DNA from: Streptomyces echinoruber
Lineage (GTDB): Bacteria; Actinomycetota; Actinomycetes; Streptomycetales; Streptomycetaceae
Direction of reading: 5' to 3'
NCBI RefSeq assembly: GCF_014651135.1
Contig: NZ_BMWH01000031.1
Coordinates: 19,406 to 83,405, forward strand
Length of the DNA stretch: 64,000 bases
A program made the position numbers and the translations under genes. Below the pieces are notes generated by a model. It searched no databases and had not been told where the DNA came from. It saw only the letters and a list, made by a program, of their open reading frames with translations. Shown here in pieces: positions 16,437 through 24,737 of this stretch. Every line of letters begins with the position of its first letter. Within the stretch, counting starts at the first letter, position 1.

Positions 16437-18659
16437 GTGCCCCGCTTCAGCATCGTCGTGCCCTGTTTCCGGGTGCAGGGCTTCCTGCGCGAGTGCCTCG
16501 ACTCGGTGCTCGGACAGTCGTTCACGGACTTCGAGGTGATCGCCGTCGACGACCGCTCCCCCGACGGCAGCGGCGCGATCCTCGACGAGTACGCCGCCCG
16601 CGACCCGCGCGTCACCGCCCTGCACCTGCCGGAGAACGTCGGCCTGGGCCGCGCCCGCAACGCGGGCCTGCCGCACGCCGGCGGCGACTACCTGCTCTTC
16701 CTCGACAGCGACGACACCCTCACCCCGGGCACGCTGCAGGCGATCGCCGACCGCCTGGCGGAGACCGCCGACCCGGACGTGCTGGTCTTCGACTATGCCC
16801 GCACCTACTGGTGGGGCGGGATGCGCCGCAACGCCCTCGCCCACGTCCTGGCGGACTGCGCCGACGGCACGTTCACGGCCGCCGAGCGCCCGGAGATCCT
16901 CGACCTGCTGATGGTGGTGTGGAACAAGGCCTACCGGCGCGACTTCGTCGACCGGCACGGCTTCACCTTCCCGCCCGGCTACTACGAGGACACCCCGTGG
17001 ACGTTCCCCGTGATGCTGAGCGCCGGGCGGATCGCCACGCTGGACCGGATCTGCCTGAACTACCGGCAGCGCCGGCAGGGCAACATCCTGTCCACCACCA
17101 GCCGCAAGCACTTCGACGTCCACGACCAGTACGAGCGGGTCTTCGCCTACCTCGACGACCATCCCGAGCTGGCGGACTGGCGGCCCTACCTGCACCGCAA
17201 GATGGGCGAGCACTGCCTGGACGTCCTCGCCAAACCGGACCGGCTGCCGCCCGGGGACAAGCGGGAGTTCTTCCTGCGGACGGCCGAGCTGTTCCGCGCC
17301 CACTGGCCGGCGGGCGGCACCCGCGTCACCGGCGAGACGCGGCTGCTGACCTGGCCGTACACCGTCTACCGGGCCGCGCGGCAGGCGGAGTCGGTGCGGC
17401 GGGCGGCACAGCGGCGGGCGCTGCGGGTGCGCGGGGCGGCGGCCGGGCGGGCCAAGGACGCCTGGTTCGCGCTGCACGCCCGCCGCCCGCTGGATCCGCA
17501 CCTGGTGCTGTACTCGGCGTTCTCGCACCGGGGCGTGCTGGGCGACCCGGGCGCGATCTACCGCAAGGCCCGGGAGATCGCGCCGCACCTGCGCGGCGTG
17601 TGGGTCGTCGCCGACGAGGAGGTGGCGGCGCGGCTGCCCGAGGACGTGGAGTACGTGCTGCTGGACTCCCCGGGCCACCGCCGGCTCGCCGCGCGGGCCG
17701 GGTTCTTCGTCAACAACGTCAACTGGCCCGGCCGCCCGGCCAAGCGGCCCGGCAGCGTGCACATCCACACCCACCTGGGCACACCGCTGAAGTACATGGC
17801 GGCCGACCTGCGGGACAAGCCCGGCGCCCGCTTCCAGGTGGACGTGCCGCAGATGCTGCGCCGCGCCGACCGCTGGGACTACAGCCTGGTCGCCAACCGG
17901 TACTCGGAGCGGGTGTGGGAGCGGGCCTACCCCTGTCACTTCACCTCCGTGCGCTCCGGCAGCCCCCGCAACGACGTCCTCGTCGGCGCCGCGCCCGGCG
18001 CGGGGGCCGCCTTCCGGGAGCGGCACGGCATCCCGCGGGAGCACACGGTGGTGCTGTACGCGCCGACGCGCCGCGACCACCGGCGCGGCGGGCTGGTCGA
18101 GCGGATCGACCCGGCCCGCCTCGCCGCCGACCTGGGCGAGGGCCACACCCTCGTGGTGCGCCTGCACCCGTCCCTGGCCGCCGGCCCGGCGCGCGGCCTG
18201 GGCCTGACCGAGCTGGCCCGGCGCGGGGTGGTCGTCGACGCGACGGACGAGCCGCACGTGGAGGAGGTGATGCTCGCCTCCGACATGCTGCTCACCGACT
18301 ACTCGGCCCTCATGTTCGACTACGCCAACCTGGACCGGCCGATCGTCGTGCACGCCGACGACTGGGAGGTCTACACGGCGAGCCGGGGCGCCTACTTCGA
18401 CATCACGGCCGAACCGCCGGGTCATGTGACGCGCTCCTACGACGAGTTGGTGCGGCTGTTCGCCTCCGGGCGGTGGCGGGACGCGGAGGCGGAGCGGCTG
18501 CGCGGCGCGTTCCGAGACCGGTTCTGCGAGTTCGACGACGGCCGGGCCGCCGAGCGGGTGGTGCGGACGCTGCTGCTGGGCGAGCGGATGCCGGAGCCGG
18601 CCGCCGTGCCGGCGCAGGCCCCGGCGCCCGCCGGCCACAACCTCCTCACCTTCTCGTGA
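16437..18659 (+). CDS. Two-domain GT2 glycosyltransferase / CDP-glycerol glycerophosphotransferase, paralogue 3
   Basis: 740 aa. The GT2 domain is intact (VVPCFRVQGFLRECLDSV, DSDDT, YYEDTPW). The C-terminal TagF-like domain has VHIHTHLGTPLKYM in place of the usual HGTPLK, so the histidine sits one residue earlier. It keeps RLHPSL (probable second catalytic histidine) and LTDYSALMFDYANLDRPIVV. The GTG start at 16437 has AAGGAG 11 nt upstream, in the last codons and stop of paralogue 2. The three proteins probably work in one pathway of wall polymer synthesis. Having different intact halves, they may have split donor or acceptor roles. Confidence 0.88.
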   Translation: MPRFSIVVPCFRVQGFLRECLDSVLGQSFTDFEVIAVDDRSPDGSGAILDEYAARDPRVTALHLPENVGLGRARNAGLPHAGGDYLLFLDSDDTLTPGTLQAIADRLAETADPDVLVFDYARTYWWGGMRRNALAHVLADCADGTFTAAERPEILDLLMVVWNKAYRRDFVDRHGFTFPPGYYEDTPWTFPVMLSAGRIATLDRICLNYRQRRQGNILSTTSRKHFDVHDQYERVFAYLDDHPELADWRPYLHRKMGEHCLDVLAKPDRLPPGDKREFFLRTAELFRAHWPAGGTRVTGETRLLTWPYTVYRAARQAESVRRAAQRRALRVRGAAAGRAKDAWFALHARRPLDPHLVLYSAFSHRGVLGDPGAIYRKAREIAPHLRGVWVVADEEVAARLPEDVEYVLLDSPGHRRLAARAGFFVNNVNWPGRPAKRPGSVHIHTHLGTPLKYMAADLRDKPGARFQVDVPQMLRRADRWDYSLVANRYSERVWERAYPCHFTSVRSGSPRNDVLVGAAPGAGAAFRERHGIPREHTVVLYAPTRRDHRRGGLVERIDPARLAADLGEGHTLVVRLHPSLAAGPARGLGLTELARRGVVVDATDEPHVEEVMLASDMLLTDYSALMFDYANLDRPIVVHADDWEVYTASRGAYFDITAEPPGHVTRSYDELVRLFASGRWRDAEAERLRGAFRDRFCEFDDGRAAERVVRTLLLGERMPEPAAVPAQAPAPAGHNLLTFS

Positions 18660-18667
18660 GGGGTCTC

Positions 18668-18780
18668 ATGAAGATTCCCGTGGGGGTTCGCGTGAAAGTT
18701 CCTGTGGGGGTTCTCGGGAAGATTCCCGTGGGGGGTGTCGTGAGGGTTGTCGTGAAGGCTCCCCTGAGGGTTCTCGCGAG
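18668..18780 (+). repeat. Degenerate ~27-bp tandem repeat at the start of the membrane protein gene
   Basis: Units resembling AAGATTCCCGTGGGGGTT are repeated about four times at 18668-18780. If translated, they give an amphipathic N-terminus of repeated K(I/V)PVGV blocks. The T/G-rich composition of this stretch is unlike the flanking coding sequence. Confidence 0.75.
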
Positions 18781-20086
18781 GGCGGTGCCGCGCGGGACGC
18801 CGGCGGCGCGGCCGCGCGCCTGGGTCCTGGTCCTGGCCGCCGTGTTCGCGGTGCTGCAACTCGCCAACGTCAGCGGCCGGGCCACCCCCGACACCAAGAA
18901 CTACCTGTCGTACGCCGTCAGCCTGCGCGGCGCCGACAAGCGGGAGGCGGCCGCGGTCGCCGTCGACTACGCCTGCGCGAGCCGGGCCTCCATGGCGCGC
19001 CGCAACCACAGCGTGGACGTGGTGCGCTTCCGCGGGCCGAGCCCGGCGGACCGGGTGTACCGGGAGTGCCGGGCCGAGCAGTGGCGGCAGGTGTCGGCGC
19101 GGCTGCGGGCCGGGCAGACCGGCGGGCACACGGCGCCGTTCCTGTCCGAGCGGTTCATGCGGATCTTCGAGGTGCGGCCCGGCTACCCGATGTTCCTGGT
19201 GCCGTTCCTGACGGTGTTCGGGGTGACGTGGGGCATGTGGGCGGCGAGCGTGACGGCCGCCGCCGCGGGCGGTGCCCTGGTCTTCCTGATCCTGCGCACG
19301 CTGCGGCTGCCGGTGCCCCTGGCCCTGACCGGGCAGGCGCTGTACTACGTGCTGCCGTGCGGCACCACCGCGATGCGCCCGATGACCGAGGGCCTGCTGC
19401 TCGCCCTCACCCTGACCGCCGTGTGGGGCTGCGCCCTGGCCCTGCACGGGCGGCCGCGGACCGGGGTCGCGCTGCTGGGCGGGGCGCTGGCGGCGCTGTT
19501 CGCGGTGAAGCACTCCCAGGCGCTGTTCCTCGGCGTGTGCCTGGCCGGCGCGGGCGCCGCCCTCGCCGTACGGCGCCGGTGGCGCGGCCGGCCGCCGCAG
19601 CGGGCGGTCCTCGCGGTGGCCGCGCTGGGCTGCTGCGCCGCCGCCGGCACGCTGCTGCTGGCGCGGCTGCTGCACTACCCGTCCGAGTACGACAGCCTGC
19701 AGGACCTGCTCACCGACCACTACGCCCTGCCCGACCGCCCCCACCCGTGGCCGGACCTGCTGCGGCTGGAGGTCCGCTTCTGGGTGGAGTGGCTGCGCCG
19801 CGGGCTGACCGAGCCGCTGTTCCTGGCGCTGCTCGCGGCCGGGGCGTGGGGGGCGCTGCGGCGCCGGGCGTTCGGCGTGTTCCTGCTCGGCGCTGCGGCG
19901 ACCGGTGTCCTCACCCAGGCGGCGCATCCCGACATCACCGTGTGGGGCGGCCGGCTGATCGTACTGGCGTGGCTGCTGCCGGTGGTGGGGGTGCCGCTGC
20001 TGCTGGACGCGGTGCTGCGGGGGCGGGCCGGCGGCGCGCGGATCCCGGGGCCGGCGCAGGCGGAGCAGCGCCTGCTCACCGGCTGA
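18668..20086 (+). CDS. Polytopic membrane protein, possible GT-C-type glycosyltransferase
   Basis: 472 aa with around nine hydrophobic segments from residue about 50 on. The large loop after the first helix contains conserved-looking polar residues (TPDTKNYLSYAVSL, then a Cys/Arg-rich stretch). This pattern, an early outer loop with Asp followed by many helices, suits lipid-linked GT-C transferases, but I do not see a defining motif. It follows paralogue 3 by 8 bp and is probably in the same operon, so a role in cell-wall polymer assembly or decoration is inferred. The ATG at 18668 starts inside a tandem repeat that encodes KIPVGV-type units. GTG 18785 in the same frame, just before the first helix, is a realistic alternative start and would leave the repeats untranslated. 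Confidence 0.7.
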   Translation: MKIPVGVRVKVPVGVLGKIPVGGVVRVVVKAPLRVLARAVPRGTPAARPRAWVLVLAAVFAVLQLANVSGRATPDTKNYLSYAVSLRGADKREAAAVAVDYACASRASMARRNHSVDVVRFRGPSPADRVYRECRAEQWRQVSARLRAGQTGGHTAPFLSERFMRIFEVRPGYPMFLVPFLTVFGVTWGMWAASVTAAAAGGALVFLILRTLRLPVPLALTGQALYYVLPCGTTAMRPMTEGLLLALTLTAVWGCALALHGRPRTGVALLGGALAALFAVKHSQALFLGVCLAGAGAALAVRRRWRGRPPQRAVLAVAALGCCAAAGTLLLARLLHYPSEYDSLQDLLTDHYALPDRPHPWPDLLRLEVRFWVEWLRRGLTEPLFLALLAAGAWGALRRRAFGVFLLGAAATGVLTQAAHPDITVWGGRLIVLAWLLPVVGVPLLLDAVLRGRAGGARIPGPAQAEQRLLTG

Positions 20087-20224
20087 CGGCCTCACCCCAG
20101 CAAAGCGGGCGGGGCGTTGCGGGACGAGGCGGGGCGGGGGCCGGTGCGCGGCGACCGCCGCTCGACGGCTCGGCGCTCGGCCGCTCGGCCCCCGCTCGCC
20201 CGGTCGCCCGCTCGCCCGGTCGTC

Positions 20225-20286
20225 GGTCACTCGATGACGTCGGTCACTCGATGTCGCCGGTCACTCGATGACGTCGGTCACTCGAT
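20225..20286 (-). repeat. 17-bp x4 tandem repeat carrying four stop codons after ohr
   Basis: Read on the minus strand, the last codons and stop of ohr (ATCGAGTGACCGACGTC) recur in four units. TGA triplets fall at 20280, 20263, 20246 and 20229, always 17 bp apart. As 17 is not a multiple of three, TGA occurs in all three frames. Confidence 0.9.
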
Positions 20287-20691
20287 GACGAGGTCGACCG
20301 GGATGTTGCCGCGGGTGGCGTTGGAGTAGGGGCAGACCTGGTGGGCCTGCTCGACCAGTTTGCGGCCGGTCGCCGCGTCCACCGTGTCGGGCAGCTCGAC
20401 GCGCAGGGTGACGGCGAGGCCGAAGCCCTCGCCCTGCTTGCCGATGCCGACCTCGGCGGTCACCGAGGCCTCGCTGACGTCGACCTTCGCCCGCCGGCCG
20501 ACGAGGCCGAGGGCGCTGCTGAAGCAGGCCGCGTACCCGGCGGCGAACAGCTGCTCGGGGTTGGTGCCCTGCCCGTTGCCGCCCAGCTCCACCGGCGTGC
20601 CGAGGGCGAGGTCCAGCCGGCCGTCGGAGCTGACGGCGCGGCCGTCGCGGCCGTGGGTGGCGGTGGCGACAGCGGTGTAGAGCGCGTCCAT
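20278..20691 (-). CDS. ohr: Organic hydroperoxide resistance protein (Ohr, OsmC fold)
   Basis: A 137-aa thiol peroxidase that reduces organic and fatty-acid hydroperoxides in the cytoplasm, usually recycled by a lipoylated partner. The two catalytic cysteines are visible: Cys56 (GYAACFSSAL) and Cys120 (HQVCPYSNATRGN). The upstream Arg (GRDGRAVSSDG) and Glu47 in NPEQLFAAG fit the active site. The length is typical. ATG 20691 is preceded by AGGGAGGG. It is divergent from the MarR-family gene ohrR, with a 99-bp gap that contains an OhrR-type operator, so peroxide-responsive repression is expected. Confidence 0.95.
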   Translation of the reverse strand: MDALYTAVATATHGRDGRAVSSDGRLDLALGTPVELGGNGQGTNPEQLFAAGYAACFSSALGLVGRRAKVDVSEASVTAEVGIGKQGEGFGLAVTLRVELPDTVDAATGRKLVEQAHQVCPYSNATRGNIPVDLVIE

Positions 20692-20740
20692 GGAGATCCC
20701 TCCCTGTGGGGAACGTCGTACTGACACCCACAAGTAGAGC

Positions 20741-20757
20741 ACGCAATTCAATTGCGC
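20741..20757. promoter_or_regulatory. OhrR operator
   Basis: ACGCAATTCAATTGCGC is a near-perfect palindrome with a single central base. It matches the AATTnAATT core of known OhrR boxes. It lies between the divergent ohr and ohrR starts, so one bound OhrR dimer could repress both. A weaker related sequence (GCACAATCTAATAGCGC) follows at about 20755-20772 and may be a second site. Confidence 0.8.
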
Positions 20758-20790
20758 ACAATCTAATAGCGCGAGAGCTACCATGGGGGC

Positions 20791-21264
20791 ATGAGAGACG
20801 AGGAGTGGCTCCGCCTCGACCGCCAGATCTGCTTCTCCCTGCACGCCGCGTCGCGGGCCTTCAACGGCGTCTACCGCGTCCTGCTCAGGGACCTGGGCCT
20901 CACCTACCCGCAGTACCTGGCCATGCTCGTGCTGTGGGAGCACGGCGAGATGTCCGTCAAGCAGCTCGGCGAGCGGCTGCGCCTCGACTCCGGCACGCTC
21001 TCCCCGCTGCTCAAGCGCCTGGAGGCAGCCGGCCTGGTCCGCCGGGAGCGCAGCGCGCACGACGAGCGCTCGGTACGGGTGCGGCTCACCGACGACGGCG
21101 CCGCGCTGCGCGAGCGGGCCCTGGAGGTGCCGGCCCGCATCGCGGCCGCGACCGGCTACGGCGTCGAGGAGATCCGCGAACTCAAGGAGCGCCTGGACCG
21201 CCTCACCACGGCACTGGACGCGGCGGCGTCGGACACGGCGGGACTGCCCACGGCGGGTCGTTGA
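20791..21264 (+). CDS. ohrR: MarR-family peroxide sensor OhrR
   Basis: A 157-aa MarR-type winged-helix repressor. Cys14 in DRQICFSLHAASR aligns with the reactive cysteine of OhrR, and Tyr residues that hold the thiolate (YRVLL, LTYPQYLAML) are present. The recognition helix and wing (KQLGERLRLDSGTLSPLLKRLE, RSAHDERSVRVRLT) are intact. Oxidation of Cys14 by organic peroxide releases the repressor from the ohr/ohrR intergenic operator. It is divergent from ohr. After its stop, four TGA triplets occur at 11-bp spacing. Confidence 0.95.
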   Translation: MRDEEWLRLDRQICFSLHAASRAFNGVYRVLLRDLGLTYPQYLAMLVLWEHGEMSVKQLGERLRLDSGTLSPLLKRLEAAGLVRRERSAHDERSVRVRLTDDGAALRERALEVPARIAAATGYGVEEIRELKERLDRLTTALDAAASDTAGLPTAGR

Positions 21265-21305
21265 CGAGTCACTGACGAGTCGCTGACGGGCCACTGACGA
21301 GCCAC
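21262..21305 (+). repeat. 11-bp repeat carrying four TGA triplets after ohrR
   Basis: The stop of ohrR begins a repeat of (C)ACTGACGAGT-like units. TGA occurs at 21262, 21273, 21284 and 21295, exactly 11 bp apart, and so covers all three reading frames. Confidence 0.85.
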
Positions 21306-21443
21306 CGGCAGCGGGTGCGGCGGAGAACACGGCAGCGGGCCCACCCTCCCGCCGGGTGATTTTGTACGACTACTGAGCTATTCATGTCGACTACCCGCGT
21401 ATGAACGGGAAAGCGGCATATTCCCGGCTTACGATCCGCGCTG

Positions 21444-22784
21444 ATGAATGCCTTCACGAGCCTCGCCCGCCTGCCGAGCCGTCCCAGCGTGCCGAGCCGT
21501 GCCGGCCTGCCGAGACCGGCGAGCACGGCGACGCGCCGCCGCCTCCTCGCCCTCGCCGCCGGCTGGCTCGCCACCCGCGCCGTGATGCTGTGGCTGCTCG
21601 CCCACAACACCCTGCCCCTGCTGGGCGGCGGCGGGGTGGCGCGGGAGGTGTGGCGGCTGTACCACCGCTGGTACGTCGTGCTGGCGCACGGCGCGTTCCC
21701 GGCGCACGACCCGCTGTGGCAGTACCCGCCGGGCGCCGGGCTCGTGCTGCTGGCGCCGCGGCTGCTGCCGGAGCTGACGTACTTCCAGGCGTTCGTCGCC
21801 CTCACCCTGGCCGCCGACGCGGTGACCGCGCTCGCGCTGGCCCGCGCGGGCGCACGCCCGGGCCGCAGCCTGCACGGCGCCGCGTACTGGACGGGCGGCC
21901 TGCCGCTGCTGCTGCACGTGCCGCTGGCCCGCTACGACGTGCAGGCCACCGCCCTCGGCGTGCTCTGCCTGCTGGCGCTGACACGCTCCCCGCGCGCGTG
22001 CGGCACGTTCGCGGCGCTCGGCGCGCTGGTGAAGGTGTGGCCGGCGCTGCTCCTGCTCGGCACGCCCAGGGGACGGACCACGCGCTCGGCGTGGGGATGG
22101 GCCGCCGTCGTCACGGTCGGCGTGCTCGCCGTCCTGGCCGCCCTGTTCCGCAACCCGCTGGCCTTCCTGCGCCAGCAGGGCGGGCGCGGCGTGCAGATCG
22201 AGTCGTTCGGCGGCACGGCCCTGTCCCTGGCGCGGCACGCGGGCTGGCCCGGAGTGGTCCGCTACCGGTACGGCGCGCTGGAGTTCACCGGTCCCTACGT
22301 CCAGGCCGTCGCCGGCCTCTCCCTGGCGCTGACGGCGGCCGCGTTCGGACTGCTGGTGCTGTGGCGGGTGCGGGCCCGGCGCTGGAGTGCGGCGACGCCC
22401 TGCGACGCGGCGCTCGCGGCGGTGCTGCTGTTCACCGTCACCAGCCGGGTCATCAGCCCGCAGTACATGGTGTGGCTGCTGGGCCTGGCGGCGGTCTGCC
22501 TGACCTCCCGGCACACCACGCAGCGCCCGGTGGCCGCGCTGGTCGCGGCGGCGAGCGCGGTCAGCGTGGTGGCGTACCCGACCCTGTACCACGAGGTCGT
22601 CACCTCCACCTGGATCGGCTGCGCGCTGATGCTGCTGCGCAACGGCCTGCTGGCCGCGGCGGCCGTGCTGTCCTTCCGGCGGCTGTGGCGCTCCACCCGG
22701 CCGGTGCCGGCGTACGACCCGGCCCCGCCGGAGCCGGACCGGCCGCAGGCGGCGGGCACCGAGCGCGTCATGACGCGCCGGTGA
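21444..22784 (+). CDS. Integral membrane glycosyltransferase, GT87-like (DUF2029)
   Basis: 446 aa with about nine or ten hydrophobic segments. The features fit GT-C enzymes of the GT87/DUF2029 group, which move a sugar (often mannose) from a polyprenyl phosphate to an outer-face acceptor: a first helix with TRAVMLWLL, a short outer loop with acidic residues, WQYPPGAGLVLLAP, and YDVQATALGVLCLLAL. The acceptor is unknown. It starts at ATG 21444 without a clear ribosome site. The neighbours are ohrR upstream and galE downstream; a role with galE-derived sugar nucleotides is only contextual. Confidence 0.75.
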   Translation: MNAFTSLARLPSRPSVPSRAGLPRPASTATRRRLLALAAGWLATRAVMLWLLAHNTLPLLGGGGVAREVWRLYHRWYVVLAHGAFPAHDPLWQYPPGAGLVLLAPRLLPELTYFQAFVALTLAADAVTALALARAGARPGRSLHGAAYWTGGLPLLLHVPLARYDVQATALGVLCLLALTRSPRACGTFAALGALVKVWPALLLLGTPRGRTTRSAWGWAAVVTVGVLAVLAALFRNPLAFLRQQGGRGVQIESFGGTALSLARHAGWPGVVRYRYGALEFTGPYVQAVAGLSLALTAAAFGLLVLWRVRARRWSAATPCDAALAAVLLFTVTSRVISPQYMVWLLGLAAVCLTSRHTTQRPVAALVAAASAVSVVAYPTLYHEVVTSTWIGCALMLLRNGLLAAAAVLSFRRLWRSTRPVPAYDPAPPEPDRPQAAGTERVMTRR

Positions 22785-22890
22785 CCCACGCCCGCCCGCG
22801 CCGGTGACCCACGCCTGCCCGCATCCGTGACCCCCGCCCGCCCGTGCCGGTGATCCCCGGCCGCCCGCATCGGTGGCCGGCGTCCGGCCG
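22776..22890 (+). repeat. 23-bp tandem repeat carrying four TGA triplets after the GT87-like gene
   Basis: The end of the gene (CGCCGGTGACCCACGCC, including its stop) is repeated downstream. TGA falls at 22782, 22805, 22828 and 22851, each 23 bp apart and hence in all three frames. Later units degrade. The array fills most of the gap before galE. Confidence 0.85.
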
Positions 22891-22943
22891 CCGCCTGCTT
22901 CACTGGTAGCCGACAGGCCACACCGACGAGGGGACGCCCGCAC

Positions 22944-23921
22944 ATGACCTGGCTGATCACCGGCGGCGCCGGCTACATCGGAGCGCACGTCGTCCGCGCG
23001 ATGACGCAGGCGGGCGAGCGGACCGTGGTGTACGACGACCTGTCGACCGGCATCGCCGAGCGCCTCCCGGCCGACGTGCCCCTGGTGGTGGGCTCGATCC
23101 TGGACGCCGACCTGCTGGCGCGCACCCTCACCGGGCACGACGTCACCGGCGTCGTCCACCTGGCGGCCAAGAAGCAGGTCGGCGAGTCGGTGGAACGCCC
23201 CCTGCTGTACTACCGGCACAACGTGGAGGGCCTGCGCACCCTGCTGCAGGCCGTGACGGACGCGGGCGTCGGGGCGTTCGTCTTCTCCTCCTCGGCGGCC
23301 GTGTACGGCACGCCGGACGTGGAGCTGGTGACGGAGGAGACGCCGTGCGCGCCGATCAACCCGTACGGCGAGACCAAGCTCGCCGGCGAGTGGCTGGTGC
23401 GCGCCACGGGCCGCGCGACCGGCCTGGCCACGGCCTGCCTGCGCTACTTCAACGTGGCGGGCGCGGCCGCCCCCGAACTCGCCGACATCGGCGTCTTCAA
23501 CCTCGTCCCCATGGTCTTCGAACGCCTCACCCGCCGGCAGGCCCCGCAGATCTTCGGCGACGACTACCCCACCCCCGACGGCACCTGCATCCGCGACTAC
23601 ATCCACGTCGTCGACCTCGCCGAGGCCCACGTGGCCGCCGCCCGCGCCCTCACCTCCCCCGGCCGGCACCTCACCCTGAACGTCGGCCGCGGCGAAGGCG
23701 TCTCCGTCCGCGAGATGATCGACCGCATCACCGCCGTCACCGGCCACGACCTCCCCCCGGCCGTCACCGCCCGCCGCCCCGGCGACCCGCCCCGCGTCGT
23801 CGCTTCCGCCGACCGCATCACCACCGAACTCGGCTGGAAGGCCCGCCACGACATCCACGACATGATCACCTCGGCGTGGGAGGGCTGGCTGCGCCTGCAC
23901 CCGGAGGCGGCGCGGGGATAG
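22944..23921 (+). CDS. galE: UDP-glucose 4-epimerase
   Basis: A 325-aa extended SDR enzyme interconverting UDP-glucose and UDP-galactose in the cytoplasm. The NAD-binding motif TGGAGYIGAH is at residues 6-15, the catalytic Ser region is FSSSAAVYG, and the Tyr-x-x-x-Lys pair is in NPYGETKLAGE. The C-terminal substrate part contains LRYFNVAGA and GTCIRDYIHVVDLAEAH. ATG 22944 has GAGGGG upstream. It likely feeds UDP-galactose into cell-surface glycan synthesis, consistent with the glycosyltransferases upstream. The gene ends 70 bp before the convergent methyltransferase gene. Confidence 0.95.
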   Translation: MTWLITGGAGYIGAHVVRAMTQAGERTVVYDDLSTGIAERLPADVPLVVGSILDADLLARTLTGHDVTGVVHLAAKKQVGESVERPLLYYRHNVEGLRTLLQAVTDAGVGAFVFSSSAAVYGTPDVELVTEETPCAPINPYGETKLAGEWLVRATGRATGLATACLRYFNVAGAAAPELADIGVFNLVPMVFERLTRRQAPQIFGDDYPTPDGTCIRDYIHVVDLAEAHVAAARALTSPGRHLTLNVGRGEGVSVREMIDRITAVTGHDLPPAVTARRPGDPPRVVASADRITTELGWKARHDIHDMITSAWEGWLRLHPEAARG

Positions 23922-23990
23922 GAACCCGTCTTGCCCTGCCCGCCGGAGCGCCCGGCCGGCAGGACCGCGGAACTCCCGGACGCCTCGGCG

Positions 23991-24737
23991 TCACCGTCCG
24001 GTGTACCGAGCCGCCGTGTACGCGATCGGGCCGGAGAGCCCTGTCCCCGAGCCGTCGAGCATGTCCAGCACCTCGAAACCGGCGCACTCCGCGTAACGCT
24101 CCAGCTCGCGGGGGAACAGGACGCGCCTGCGGATCTCGTCCCGGGCCTCGCCGCCCGAGGGAAGTACCCAGTGCCGGTGCATGGTGTTCGTCTGATTCCT
24201 CAGGTCCCACTCATGACGGATCGTCACGATAGCCGGTCCCTCCGGGGTGTCCACCGTGGCAGTGGTCGGCCCGGTCCGGGTGATCGGGGCGACCGGTGAG
24301 CACAGCACCAGCAGTGCACCCGTCCGGGCGTGGGCCGCGAAGGTGGCGAAGACCTGACTGATTTCCTCGTTGTCGTGCACGTAGGCGAGGCTGTTGCCCA
24401 TGCAGGTCACCACGTCCATGCGCTTGCCGAGTCGTACGGTGCGCATGTCGCCGGTGCGGATGTCCAGCCACGGCCGGACCTTGCGGGCGTAGCCGACCAT
24501 GCCGGGCTGGAGGTCCACGCCGACGCAGTCGAAGCGCTTGGCCAGGATCTCCAGGTCCCTGCCGGTACCGCATCCGAAGTCGACCAGGGTCCGGGCGTCC
24601 GGCCGGTGCGACTCGATCAGGGTCCGGCACATCCCGGCGCCCGTGCCGTCGGTCTGGACCATGTCGTACAGTTCCGGATCGCGGTACAGGAGGTTGGTGG
24701 CTTCCATGAGCTCGGCTTCCGTGTGGGGGCTGGTCAC
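23991..24737 (-). CDS. Class I SAM-dependent methyltransferase of the RiPP-like operon
   Basis: A 248-aa soluble methyltransferase with the Rossmann SAM-binding motif VDFGCGTGRDLE (residues 52-63), the acidic loop GVDLQPGMVGYAR, and the post-II region RMDVVTCMGNSLAYV. The C-terminal half carries beta strands typical of small-molecule or peptide methylases. The GTG start at 24737 overlaps the TGA of the upstream synthetase gene (GTGA), which argues for translational coupling. ATG 24707 is the alternative start. It is the last gene of the minus-strand operon. The context suggests it methylates the processed peptide (backbone, side chain or C-terminal carboxyl), but the target is inferred only. 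Confidence 0.85.
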   Translation of the reverse strand: MTSPHTEAELMEATNLLYRDPELYDMVQTDGTGAGMCRTLIESHRPDARTLVDFGCGTGRDLEILAKRFDCVGVDLQPGMVGYARKVRPWLDIRTGDMRTVRLGKRMDVVTCMGNSLAYVHDNEEISQVFATFAAHARTGALLVLCSPVAPITRTGPTTATVDTPEGPAIVTIRHEWDLRNQTNTMHRHWVLPSGGEARDEIRRRVLFPRELERYAECAGFEVLDMLDGSGTGLSGPIAYTAARYTGR

